Shown: positions 6,613-13,851 of the stretch, one piece after another
Position numbering within the stretch: position 1 is the stretch's first letter
Layout: each line of letters begins with the position of its first letter
Source: Bacteroidaceae bacterium
Lineage (GTDB): Bacteria > Bacteroidota > Bacteroidia > Bacteroidales > Bacteroidaceae
Direction: 5' to 3'
Assembly (NCBI GenBank): GCA_030843315.1
Contig: JAUUPT010000089.1
Location: forward strand, 1 to 13,851
DNA length: 13,851 nt
The notes under the pieces: model-generated
What the model was told of the DNA's origin: nothing
Database searches by the model: none
Seen by the model: only the letters and a program-made list of their open reading frames with translations
Made by a program: the position numbers and the translations under genes

Positions 6613-6631
6613 GCGGCGGATCTGTAATCCG
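6613..6631 (+). repeat. REP-like motif copy 2 (GCGGCGGATCTGTAATC)
   Basis: Bases 6613-6629 match 3010-3026 with one mismatch. Here the palindrome is intact: CGGAT (6617-6621) and ATCCG (6627-6631) with a 5-base loop. It begins at the base after the higA stop codon. Confidence 0.6.
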
Positions 6632-6640
6632 AATAAATCG

Positions 6641-6715
6641 CATCCCGCTTACCTAATTTTAATTGCCCCGAATTCGATACAATTAAAATCAAGTAAGCGG
6701 GATGTTTCATTTTTT
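6641..6715 (+). terminator. Strong intrinsic terminator after higBA
   Basis: CATCCCGCTTAC (6641-6652) pairs perfectly with GTAAGCGGGATG (6693-6704). After a 3x3 internal loop, ATTTTAATTG (6656-6665) pairs with CAATTAAAAT (6680-6689) around a 14-base loop. A T-rich tail (TTTCATTTTTT, 6705-6715) follows. The start codon of the next gene is at 6721, five bases past the tail. Confidence 0.85.
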
Positions 6716-6720
6716 GCTCT

Positions 6721-7626
6721 ATGGCAACATACAAAAAATCACCTATAGACGAATTATTCAAGAAACTAATGGGATACTATCCCACCAAAGAAGGAACTGC
6801 TTACGAAATAATATCAACAGCAGTATTAAGTTTAATTGAAAACAAAGATGCTAAACATAACCAATTCTTAGTGGGACAAAGTGATAGCCAGTATCAATTA
6901 GACGGTCTGATTGATGGAAATATTATGGTCGAAGCAAAAGATTATACTAAGAGAAAAGATAAGGTAGGCAGAGAGGATTTACAGAAATTAGAAGGAGCTT
7001 TGACTGACCTGCCACAAATAAAAAAAGGATATTTTACATCAGCAACAGAATATACGGAACCTGCACAAAAATATGCCACAGGTAGTTCCACAAATCCACT
7101 GCAAAAAGAAATTATACCGATTGAATTACGCCCATCTACAGAAGAAGATGAAAAAGGCCGAATATCTCAGATACAAGTAAATCTGACAATGGTATCTCCT
7201 GATTTTAGTAACGGCAGGTACAGCATATTATTTTCAGATGAAGATGAAAGGTTAAAATTAGAGAGCTATCTTCGTGATTCAGGGCTTTTTGAGTTGCACC
7301 TGAGGATAGAAGAACTTTATGATTCAGATGGTAAAGTAACAGAAACAATAGAGAACTTATATAAGCAGCAACCACCTGAATTTGCGATGGATGCAGTAGA
7401 TGTTGAAGGTACATTTGAGATTGCAGCTTATATCAAAGTTAGAGATAATCTATTTGCAATTAAAGGAATACACTATTATTTCCCTATAAATAATATTACA
7501 GAAACTTTCATCATTGAAAGCAATGGCAATGCAACCATGTTTATAAAATCCGACAAATTAGGTATAAACAAATTGATAACAGATACAGATATGATTGAGA
7601 CCATGAAGCGCATATTAGCAAAATAG
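6721..7626 (+). CDS. Mrr-like restriction endonuclease (PD-(D/E)XK)
   Basis: 301 residues. The N-terminal half reads as a restriction-endonuclease-like fold. Glu24 may be the first motif. QYQLDGLIDG (58-66) and IMVEAKDY (68-75) give D61 (or D65), E71 and K73, the D...ExK catalytic set. VGREDLQKLEGAL (82-94) and KKGYFTSATEYTEPAQKYA (101-119) match the pattern of Mrr_cat-type nucleases ('Q+l.gal', 'kgi.vts..ft..A..yA'). The C-terminal half (about 150-301) is acidic and not recognised; it may be a target-recognition domain. No methylase or specificity subunit is adjacent, so a solitary, modification-dependent (type IV-like) role is plausible, but substrate is unknown. Base composition is AT-rich compared with the hydrogenase genes that follow. 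No promoter box is visible between it and the terminator. Confidence 0.75.
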   Translation: MATYKKSPIDELFKKLMGYYPTKEGTAYEIISTAVLSLIENKDAKHNQFLVGQSDSQYQLDGLIDGNIMVEAKDYTKRKDKVGREDLQKLEGALTDLPQIKKGYFTSATEYTEPAQKYATGSSTNPLQKEIIPIELRPSTEEDEKGRISQIQVNLTMVSPDFSNGRYSILFSDEDERLKLESYLRDSGLFELHLRIEELYDSDGKVTETIENLYKQQPPEFAMDAVDVEGTFEIAAYIKVRDNLFAIKGIHYYFPINNITETFIIESNGNATMFIKSDKLGINKLITDTDMIETMKRILAK

Positions 7627-7627
7627 A

Positions 7628-7663
7628 TATCCGTGCTTTTTCTCTCGGATAATCCCCCTTTTA
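7628..7663 (+). terminator. Weak terminator candidate after the nuclease gene
   Basis: TATCCG (7628-7633) pairs with CGGATA (7646-7651) over a 12-base loop, followed by a C-run and TTTT. The stem is only 6 bp, so this is tentative. Confidence 0.3.
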
Positions 7664-7681
7664 ATCTTTTCTCGCTTTCTT

Positions 7682-7712
7682 TTTGTCAATCAGAAACCTT
7701 TTCATATCTTTG
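7682..7712 (+). promoter_or_regulatory. Bacteroides-type promoter of the hydBAC operon
   Basis: TTTG (7682-7685), a 19-base spacer, then TATCTTTG (7705-7712): an exact -33/-7 pair of the Bacteroides consensus. The hydB ATG at 7737 lies 24 bases past the -7 box. The promoter rules out an in-frame upstream start at 7683 for hydB. Confidence 0.85.
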
Positions 7713-7736
7713 TTTCCGACCCTAATCTATTACATA

Positions 7737-9644
7737 ATGAAAGTACTAACCATTCATGATCTGAAAACAATCAGGAAGAGGGCAGAGAACGCACTACGCC
7801 TACGCGAGCAAAGTGACGAGACTGTAAATGAACAATGCTGTGGGTTGGCGTTGGGAACAGAACGGCTGCAAATCCTGATTTGTGGCGGCACGGGTTGTAA
7901 GGCCTCTGCCAGCCATGCCATTGCTGAACGCCTTCAGCAAGCACTCGAAAGAAATAATATTACCGACAAGGTAAATGTAATCACAACCGGTTGTTTCGGC
8001 TTCTGCGAAAAGGGACCTATCGTCAAGATTATCCCCGACAACACGTTCTACACCCAGGTGACTCCCGAAGATGCCGACGAAATCGTCAACGAACACATCA
8101 TCGGCGGGCGCAAGATAGAACGGCTGCTCTACGTAGACCCCAAAACGGAACAGACTGTCAGCGACTCCAAGCACATGGACTTCTACCGGAAGCAAATGCG
8201 CATTGCCTTGCGCAACTGTGGCTTCATCGACCCCGAAAACATAGAAGAGTACATCGCCCTGGACGGCTACATGGCCCTGGCAGACAGTCTGCTCAGTAAG
8301 AAGCCGGAAGAGGTGATAGACGTAATCAAGCGTTCGGGACTGCGAGGACGCGGCGGCGGCGGTTTCCCCACCGGTAAGAAGTGGGAACTCGCCAGTCTGC
8401 AAGAGGCAGACATGAAGTACGTAGTGTGCAACGCCGACGAAGGCGACCCCGGCGCATTTATGGACCGCTCCATCATGGAGGGTGACCCCCACTCCATTGT
8501 CGAAGCAATGGCCCTCTGCGGCTACTCCATCGGTTCGTCCAAAGGATTGGTCTACATCCGTGCCGAATACCCGCTTGCCATCCAGCGGTTGAAGATTGCC
8601 ATCGGCCAGGCCCGCGAATACGGGTTGCTGGGAGATAACATCTTCGGCACCGACTTCAGCTTCGACATCGAGATACGCTACGGTGCAGGCGCTTTCGTCT
8701 GCGGCGAGGAAACGGCGCTCATCCACTCCATGGAGGGAAAGCGCGGAGAACCTACGCTGAAGCCCCCCTTCCCGGCAGAAGCCGGCTACCTGGGCAAGCC
8801 GACGAACGTGAACAATGTGGAGACCCTTGCCAATATACCTATTATAATGACACGAGGAGCGGAATGGTTTGCATCCATCGGAACGGAGCGTTCCAAAGGA
8901 ACGAAAGTATTTGCCCTGGCAGGGAAGATAAACAACGTGGGACTGATAGAAGTACCGATGGGAACTACGCTGCGCGAGGTAATCTACGAAATAGGCGGCG
9001 GCATCAAAGGCGGAAAGAAGTTCAAGGCAGTACAGACGGGCGGGCCTTCGGGCGGCTGCCTGACAGAAAAGCACCTGGACACGCCGATAGACTTTGACAA
9101 CCTGCTGGCGGAAGGCTCTATGATGGGTTCGGGCGGTATGATTGTAATGGACGAGGACGACTGCATGGTATCCGTGGCACGCTTCTACCTGGACTTCACC
9201 GTGGAAGAATCGTGCGGAAAGTGTACGCCCTGCCGCATCGGTAACAAGCGGTTGCTGGAAATCCTGAACAAGATAACCGAAGGACGCGGAACTAAGAAAG
9301 ACCTCGACACCCTCTCCACCCTGGGACAAGTGATAAAAGACACCGCCCTCTGCGGACTGGGACAGACCTCGCCCAACCCGGTACTTTCTACGCTGAAACA
9401 CTTCCATGACGAATATGAGGAACATGTGAAGGACAAGACCTGCCGTGCCCACCAATGCAAGGCGCTACTCACCTACACCATCAACCCGGAACTGTGCACC
9501 GGCTGCCACCTGTGCTCCAAGAAGTGTCCGGCGGATGCCATCATGGGCGATGTGCGCAAGCCGCATATCATCAACCCGCTCAAGTGCATCAAGTGTGGAA
9601 TGTGCATGGCGCGCTGCAAGTTCAAAGCAATCAATGTCTGCTAA
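7737..9644 (+). CDS. hydB: HydB: NuoF-like flavoprotein subunit of [FeFe] hydrogenase
   Basis: 635 residues, close to Thermotoga HydB (about 626). The start at 7737 is chosen because an earlier in-frame start (7683) would lie inside the promoter. Domains in order: a thioredoxin-like [2Fe-2S] domain with Cys49, Cys54, Cys86 and Cys90; a NuoF-type domain with glycine-rich RGRGGGGFPTGKKW (204-217) and GAGAFVCGEETAL (316-328) for FMN/NADH; an SLBB-like part; a NuoF [4Fe-4S] site at Cys493, Cys496, Cys499 and Cys539; and a C-terminal bacterial ferredoxin domain with Cys587/590/593/597 and Cys617/620/623/627. HydB oxidises NADH and passes electrons to HydA in trimeric, electron-bifurcating or confurcating enzymes. 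The gene is followed by hydA after 12 bases. Bifurcation itself is inferred from the family; the cofactor sites are visible. Confidence 0.93.
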   Translation: MKVLTIHDLKTIRKRAENALRLREQSDETVNEQCCGLALGTERLQILICGGTGCKASASHAIAERLQQALERNNITDKVNVITTGCFGFCEKGPIVKIIPDNTFYTQVTPEDADEIVNEHIIGGRKIERLLYVDPKTEQTVSDSKHMDFYRKQMRIALRNCGFIDPENIEEYIALDGYMALADSLLSKKPEEVIDVIKRSGLRGRGGGGFPTGKKWELASLQEADMKYVVCNADEGDPGAFMDRSIMEGDPHSIVEAMALCGYSIGSSKGLVYIRAEYPLAIQRLKIAIGQAREYGLLGDNIFGTDFSFDIEIRYGAGAFVCGEETALIHSMEGKRGEPTLKPPFPAEAGYLGKPTNVNNVETLANIPIIMTRGAEWFASIGTERSKGTKVFALAGKINNVGLIEVPMGTTLREVIYEIGGGIKGGKKFKAVQTGGPSGGCLTEKHLDTPIDFDNLLAEGSMMGSGGMIVMDEDDCMVSVARFYLDFTVEESCGKCTPCRIGNKRLLEILNKITEGRGTKKDLDTLSTLGQVIKDTALCGLGQTSPNPVLSTLKHFHDEYEEHVKDKTCRAHQCKALLTYTINPELCTGCHLCSKKCPADAIMGDVRKPHIINPLKCIKCGMCMARCKFKAINVC

Positions 9645-9656
9645 AACCCTACTGCT

Positions 9657-11423
9657 ATGGAAGAAAAACAAATAACCCTGCAAATAGACCATCATTATAT
9701 CACCGTGCCCCAAGGCTCCACCATACTGGAAGCCGCACGGAAGATAGGAATAGATATACCGACCCTTTGCCACATCGACCTGAAGGGTACGTGCATCAAG
9801 AACACCCCGGCATCGTGCCGCATCTGCGTGGTGGAAGTGGAAGGACGCCGCAACCTGGCTCCTGCCTGTGCCACCCGCTGCACCGAGGGCATGGTGGTGC
9901 GCACCAGTACCCTGCGCGTGATGAATGCCCGCAAGGTAGTGGCGGAACTTATTCTCTCGGACCACCCGAACGACTGCCTGACCTGCCCCAAATGCGGCAA
10001 CTGCGAACTGCAAACGCTGGCACTGCGCTTCAACATCCGAGAAATGCCTTTCAACGGTGGCGAACTGTCGCCACGCAAGCGTGAAGTGACCTCATCCATC
10101 GTGCGGAACATGGATAAGTGCATCTTCTGCCGCCGCTGCGAAAGCGTCTGCAACGAGGTGCAGACGGTGGGCGCACTCGGTGCCATCCGCCGTGGCTTCA
10201 ACACAACCATTGCCCCCGCCTTCGACAAGATGATGACGGACAGCGAATGTACTTACTGCGGGCAATGCGTCGCCGTCTGCCCCGTGGGTGCACTGACGGA
10301 ACGCGACCACACCAACCGCTTGCTGGACGACCTGGCAAACCCGGACAAGGTGGTGATAGTGCAGACCGCCCCCGCCGTACGCGCCGCCCTGGGCGAAGAA
10401 TTCGGACTGCCCCCCGGCACGCTCGTCACCGGCAAGATGGTATATGCCCTGCGCGAACTGGGTTTCGACTACGTATTCGACACCGACTTTGCCGCCGACC
10501 TCACCATCATGGAAGAAGGCTCTGAAATTCTGAACCGCCTGACGCGCTACATGGCGGGCGACAAGACGGTGCGCCTGCCCATCCTGACGTCGTGCTGCCC
10601 GGCATGGGTGAACTTCTTCGAGCACCACTTCCCCGATATGCTCGACATCCCGTCTACGGCACGCTCGCCACAGCAGATGTTCGGCTCCATCGCCAAAACG
10701 TTCTGGGCAAAGAAGATGGGCATTCCGCGCGAGAAGCTGGTAGTGGTATCCATCATGCCCTGCCTGGCAAAGAAGTACGAGTGCGACCGCGACGAATTCA
10801 AGACGGACGGCAATCCCGACGTGGATTACTCCATATCCACCCGCGAACTGGCACGACTGATCCGCCGCGCCAACGTGGGCTTCACCCTGCTGACAGACAA
10901 GGAATTCGACCTGCCGATGGGTGCTTCGACGGGTGCAGGCGTCATCTTCGGTACTACCGGTGGTGTGATGGAAGCTGCGCTGCGCTCTGTCTACGAGATA
11001 TATACGGGACGCGTGCTGGAGAACGTGAACTTTGAGCAGGTACGCGGACTGGCGGGTGTGCGCCGTGCCACGATAGACCTGGACGGCTTCGAGCTAAAAG
11101 TAGGTATCGCCCACGGACTGGGCAATGCACGCCATCTGCTGGAAGATATACGCAACGGACGCAACGAATATCATGTTATCGAAATCATGGCTTGTCCCGG
11201 CGGCTGCATCGGTGGCGGCGGGCAACCCTTGCATCATGGCAACTCGGAAGTGCTCTATGCCCGTGCCAATGCGCTCTATCGGGAAGATGCACAGAAACCG
11301 TTGCGCAAGTCGCACGAGAATCCGTACATCAAGACGCTGTACGAGGAGTATCTGGGCAAACCGCTGAGCGAGACTGCGGAGCACCTGCTGCATACGCATT
11401 ATTTCAATAAGTCTGTTGATTAA
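9657..11423 (+). CDS. hydA: HydA: catalytic subunit of [FeFe] hydrogenase
   Basis: 588 residues. N-terminus: plant-type [2Fe-2S] domain with Cys38, Cys54, Cys57 and Cys71. Then a NuoG-like His-Cys [4Fe-4S] site (His103, Cys107, Cys110, Cys116) and a double ferredoxin domain (Cys155/158/161/165 and Cys198/201/204/208). The H-cluster domain has all three signatures: TSCCPAW (Cys314 ligand, Cys313 for proton transfer), MPCLAKKYE (Cys369), and ExMACPxGCxxGGGQP (Cys513, Cys517). SPQQ (Ser337) is also conserved. It reduces protons to H2 or the reverse. Context with HydB and HydC gives the group A3 (HydABC) assignment. It looks complete and functional and needs HydE, HydF and HydG for maturation; two of these are encoded next door. 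Confidence 0.96.
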   Translation: MEEKQITLQIDHHYITVPQGSTILEAARKIGIDIPTLCHIDLKGTCIKNTPASCRICVVEVEGRRNLAPACATRCTEGMVVRTSTLRVMNARKVVAELILSDHPNDCLTCPKCGNCELQTLALRFNIREMPFNGGELSPRKREVTSSIVRNMDKCIFCRRCESVCNEVQTVGALGAIRRGFNTTIAPAFDKMMTDSECTYCGQCVAVCPVGALTERDHTNRLLDDLANPDKVVIVQTAPAVRAALGEEFGLPPGTLVTGKMVYALRELGFDYVFDTDFAADLTIMEEGSEILNRLTRYMAGDKTVRLPILTSCCPAWVNFFEHHFPDMLDIPSTARSPQQMFGSIAKTFWAKKMGIPREKLVVVSIMPCLAKKYECDRDEFKTDGNPDVDYSISTRELARLIRRANVGFTLLTDKEFDLPMGASTGAGVIFGTTGGVMEAALRSVYEIYTGRVLENVNFEQVRGLAGVRRATIDLDGFELKVGIAHGLGNARHLLEDIRNGRNEYHVIEIMACPGGCIGGGGQPLHHGNSEVLYARANALYREDAQKPLRKSHENPYIKTLYEEYLGKPLSETAEHLLHTHYFNKSVD

Positions 11424-11439
11424 CTAAAACGAAAGAACT

Positions 11440-11916
11440 ATGACGGATATAAAATTAGCGTGTGACGTTGCCGAACAAGTGCGTGCCATCTGCGACAAAT
11501 ACGGCAACCACCCGGGCGAACTGATCAATATACTTCACGAAGCGCAACATCTGCATGGGTATTTGCCCGAAGAGATGCAGCGCGTGATTGCCGCAAAACT
11601 GAACATTCCGGTATCGCGTGTGTATGGCGTGGTAACGTTCTATACCTTCTTCACCATGACGCCGAAGGGGCGACATCCCATTTCGGTGTGTATGGGAACA
11701 GCGTGCTACGTGCGCGGTTCGGAACGGCTGCTCGAAGAGTTTAAGCGTGTGCTCGGCATCGAGGTAGGAGAAACCACCCCGGACGGAAAGTTCTCACTGG
11801 ACTGCCTGCGCTGCGTAGGTGCCTGCGGACTGGCGCCGGTAGTGATGATCGGCGAAAAGGTGTACGGACGACTACAGGCGGTGGATGTGAAGAAAATATT
11901 GGAAGAGTTGGATTAG
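11440..11916 (+). CDS. hydC: HydC: NuoE-like [2Fe-2S] subunit of [FeFe] hydrogenase
   Basis: 158 residues, the usual size. A helical N-terminal part (HEAQHLHGYLPEEMQRVIA) precedes a thioredoxin-like [2Fe-2S] domain with ligands Cys84, Cys89, Cys125 and Cys129 in the pattern C-x4-C...C-x3-C (SVCMGTAC; LRCVGACG). It relays electrons within the HydABC complex next to HydB. It starts 16 bases after hydA, closing the operon. Its TAG stop (11914-11916) shares two bases with the stop codon of hydF on the opposite strand, and no terminator hairpin is visible in between. Confidence 0.93.
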   Translation: MTDIKLACDVAEQVRAICDKYGNHPGELINILHEAQHLHGYLPEEMQRVIAAKLNIPVSRVYGVVTFYTFFTMTPKGRHPISVCMGTACYVRGSERLLEEFKRVLGIEVGETTPDGKFSLDCLRCVGACGLAPVVMIGEKVYGRLQAVDVKKILEELD

Positions 11917-13103
11917 TTATTAATCACTATTTTATCTAATATATCACTCAGATACGCCAGCGCCACCCCGTAGTTTGTCATCGGGATGTGTTGTGCTTGC
12001 GCCTGCGCTATGCGGCTGAGTACATATTTACGGTTGAACATACAGGCGCCGCAGTGGATAATAAGATCGTAAGGGGAGAGATCCTGCGGGAAGTCTCTGC
12101 CGGATACGACGTCGATGCGCAGATGTTCGCCGATACGTTTTCGCAACAGGCGGGGAAGTTTTACCCTGCCGATGTCCTCCGATAAGGGGGCATGTGTACA
12201 AGCTTCCGCTATCAGCACGCGTGACTGCTCAGTCAGGCTGCCGATGGCGGAAGCTCCTTTCAGGAAGTAGTCGATATCTCCTTTGTATCCGGCAAAGAGC
12301 ACGGAGAAGGAGGTGAGCAGGCTTTCGGCAGGCTTCTGAGCGTAGACAAGGGGGAATGCCTGTGAGTCGGTAATAATCAGTTTGGGTGGACGGACGAGGG
12401 ACTGCAAGGTGGCGGACAGTTTGTCCGTGGTGCAGCCCATTACCAGGCACTTCTTGTCGAGTAATTCACGAATGGTCTGTACTTGGGGCAGAATGAGACG
12501 GCCCCTGGGGGCTTGTATGTCTTGCGGCATCACGAGAAGAACGACATCACCCTCTCCTACCAGTCCGCCTGTAATGCTTTGCCCACCGAAGTCTTCCGGT
12601 ATATTTTCCAGTATTGCCCGGAAGATGTCTGCGAGACCGGTCCTTTCTTTGGCACTGACTATGAGGGGGCGTTCACCGCAGTTCTCGGCGATGCATGATG
12701 CCTGCCCTTCGGCATCGGGACGGAGGTCGGCCTTATTTAGAATCAGGATGATAGGGATTTCACGTTCGGAAAGCAGTCGCATCCATTGTCTTTCCATTGC
12801 ACCGCCGTCTTCGCAAAGCATCAGGGCGATGTCGGTGCTCTCTACTATCTTCAAGGTACGCTTTACACGCATGGCACCCAGTTCGCCTTCGTTGTCGTCG
12901 AAGCCGGGAGTGTCGATGAAGAGACAGGCTCCCAGGGGATAGACTTCCATCGCTTTTGATACGGGGTCGGTGGTGGTGCCCGGAGTTGCTGAAACGAGAG
13001 CGATATCTTGTCCCGTCAGGGCATTAATCAAACTGGATTTGCCGCTGTTCCGCCGACCGAAGAGGGCGACGTGCAGGCGATTGGAGTTGGGGGTGCTGTT
13101 CAT
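11913..13103 (-). CDS. hydF: HydF: GTPase scaffold for [FeFe] hydrogenase maturation
   Basis: 396 residues. N-terminal GTPase domain: P-loop GRRNSGKS (16-23), switch I around PGTTTDP (41-47), DTPG (64-67), NKAD (123-126) and SAKE (150-153). A dimerisation region follows. The C-terminal Fe-S domain has CTH (Cys302, His304) and HCGAC (His350, Cys351, Cys354), the C-x-H...HCxxC pattern of HydF that binds the [4Fe-4S] cluster. HydF assembles and hands the di-iron subcluster to HydA. It lies 43 bases after hydG on the same strand with no clear promoter between, so both are likely cotranscribed. The gene converges on hydC. Confidence 0.95.
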   Translation of the reverse strand: MNSTPNSNRLHVALFGRRNSGKSSLINALTGQDIALVSATPGTTTDPVSKAMEVYPLGACLFIDTPGFDDNEGELGAMRVKRTLKIVESTDIALMLCEDGGAMERQWMRLLSEREIPIILILNKADLRPDAEGQASCIAENCGERPLIVSAKERTGLADIFRAILENIPEDFGGQSITGGLVGEGDVVLLVMPQDIQAPRGRLILPQVQTIRELLDKKCLVMGCTTDKLSATLQSLVRPPKLIITDSQAFPLVYAQKPAESLLTSFSVLFAGYKGDIDYFLKGASAIGSLTEQSRVLIAEACTHAPLSEDIGRVKLPRLLRKRIGEHLRIDVVSGRDFPQDLSPYDLIIHCGACMFNRKYVLSRIAQAQAQHIPMTNYGVALAYLSDILDKIVINN

Positions 13104-13146
13104 GTGTTTATTACAATTACGAATTACAAATTACGAATCGTGCCTT
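13104..13146 (-). repeat. AT-rich hydG-hydF spacer with AATTACRAAT-type direct repeats
   Basis: The 43-base gap contains the near-repeat AATTACGAATTACAAATTACGAAT on the plus strand, i.e. AATTACGA, ATTACAAA and ATTACGAA in tandem. It shows no exact promoter box in the hydF direction. The function is unknown; it may simply be a Bacteroides-type AT spacer. Confidence 0.45.
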
Positions 13147-13851
13147 CTAAAATCTGAAGTCTCTTTTTCCTTCTTCTATCTCTTGCAGATTCCGTTGCGC
13201 TATCTCCCGTATCTTCGGATTAGGGATATGCGCCAGTTCTCTTTTAATTAAACACATTCCTTTCTCTTTTGTTCCGGGAGAAGCATAATCTTCCAGATAC
13301 TCTTTCAGTGTCATCAGCGCATTGGGCTGGCAGCAGTTGGCTATCTGCCCCCGCTTGACGAGGGACATGAAACGGTCGCCCGTGCGTCCTTCGCGATAAC
13401 AGGCGGTGCAGAAGCTGGGTATATGGCCCAGGTCGAGCAGCCAGTTCACTACTTCGTCCAACGTGCGGCGGTCGCTTACATCGAACTGTGCCGAGTTATC
13501 TTCTTCCGCTTCTTCGGTAGCATAGCCGCCCACGCTGGTACGCGAGCCGCCGCTGATTTGCGAAATGCCCAGTTCCAGTACCCGGCGGCGCACAGCCTCC
13601 GTCTCGCGTGTAGAGATAATCATCCCCGTGTATGGCACAGCAATACGGGTAACTGCCACTATACGGCAGAACATCTCGTCCGAAATGGCATTCGGGAAAT
13701 CGTCCGTCGAGATATCATCTGCCGGACAGATGCGCGGCACGCTGATGGTATGCGGCCCTACTCCGAAAGCCGCTTCCAGATGTTCAGCGTGCATCAGCAG
13801 CCCGACGAAATCGTAGCGGTAAGTGTTCAGCCCGAACAACACGCCTACCCC
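13147..13851 (-). CDS. hydG: HydG, C-terminal half (5' end outside window)
   Basis: The reading frame stays open to the window edge, and the edge reads GVGVLFGLN..., an internal HydG stretch, so the gene starts outside. About 235 of roughly 470 residues are visible. Conserved pieces include MHAEHLE, TISVPR, ISGGSRTSVGGY and near the end CTACYREGRTGDRFMSLVKR followed by ANCCQPNAL. The cysteines of C-x2-C and the one 22 residues later match those that hold the auxiliary [4Fe-4S]/Fe site of HydG. HydG is a radical-SAM tyrosine lyase that makes CO and cyanide and an Fe(CO)2CN unit for the H-cluster. The radical-SAM CxxxCxxC motif lies outside the window, so completeness cannot be judged. Confidence 0.95.
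   Translation of the reverse strand, partial: GVGVLFGLNTYRYDFVGLLMHAEHLEAAFGVGPHTISVPRICPADDISTDDFPNAISDEMFCRIVAVTRIAVPYTGMIISTRETEAVRRRVLELGISQISGGSRTSVGGYATEEAEEDNSAQFDVSDRRTLDEVVNWLLDLGHIPSFCTACYREGRTGDRFMSLVKRGQIANCCQPNALMTLKEYLEDYASPGTKEKGMCLIKRELAHIPNPKIREIAQRNLQEIEEGKRDFRF

Noticed and set aside
7800..9455. 551-codon open frame on the minus strand opposite hydB
   Set aside because: It lies wholly antisense to a gene with clear NuoF motifs, its protein has no recognisable domain and it reflects the GC-biased third positions of hydB.
9455..11399. Several long plus- and minus-strand open frames across hydA (e.g. 9455-10084, 10092-10628)
   Set aside because: All overlap the hydB/hydA reading frames, which carry complete Fe-S and H-cluster motifs; the alternatives give His/Arg/Pro-rich nonsense.
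7737..11916. Reading hydB/hydA/hydC as NuoF/NuoG/NuoE of respiratory complex I
   Set aside because: HydA has all three H-cluster signatures (TSCCPAW, MPCxxK, MACPxGC) and there are no other nuo genes; hydF and hydG are adjacent.

Overview
The window looks like a Bacteroides (or close Bacteroidales) chromosome. The support is: promoters of the Bacteroides type (TTTG about 19-21 bases before TAnnTTTG); fimbrillin-family lipoproteins; a DUF5106-plus-thioredoxin lipoprotein; a CACAGATTA-type intergenic repeat; and a hydrogenase locus of the kind known in gut Bacteroides. I cannot name the species.

Layout. (1) 1-2761, plus strand: the 3' part of a fimbrial operon, with a fimbrillin C-terminus, a 539-residue lipoprotein fimbrillin and a small secreted protein. 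The last two share a C-terminal LPxQR...RCV fold signature. (2) 2762-3741: a patchwork holding a broken 75-bp copy of the start of the next gene, a 16-bp-arm inverted repeat, a REP-like motif and a minus-strand toxin-antitoxin pair (Gp49/RelE-like toxin, then an XRE antitoxin). (3) 3748-5860, plus strand: the intact DUF5106/thioredoxin-like lipoprotein, an unreported-looking 55-residue acidic, Gly-rich peptide, and another fimbrillin-like lipoprotein. (4) 5918-7626, plus strand: a HigBA module with its own promoter and a strong hairpin terminator, then a solitary Mrr-like PD-(D/E)XK nuclease whose start codon abuts that terminator. (5) 7682-11916, plus strand: promoter and operon hydB-hydA-hydC for a trimeric [FeFe] hydrogenase. 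(6) 11913-13851, minus strand: the maturases HydF and HydG (HydG cut by the window edge), converging on hydC with overlapping stop codons.

How the genes work together. HydA carries a complete H-cluster site. HydB (NuoF-like, flavin, NADH site, many Fe-S clusters) and HydC (NuoE-like) make it a HydABC-type enzyme of the group A3 layout, expected to evolve H2 from NADH and reduced ferredoxin. HydG supplies the CO/CN-bearing iron unit and HydF is the scaffold that delivers the finished di-iron site. The left half is an accessory region: surface fimbriae interleaved with two unrelated toxin-antitoxin modules and a likely defence nuclease. Both toxin-antitoxin modules have the same 17-base REP-like motif just beyond the antitoxin stop. 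One of them sits between an intact gene and a broken copy of its 5' end, which suggests insertion or duplication there.

No RNA gene, CRISPR array, transposase or integrase was seen. The most unusual material is the duplicated gene start around the first toxin-antitoxin module, the motif shared by the two modules, the hairpin in front of the nuclease gene and the 55-residue peptide. I did not find a clearly new multi-gene system.
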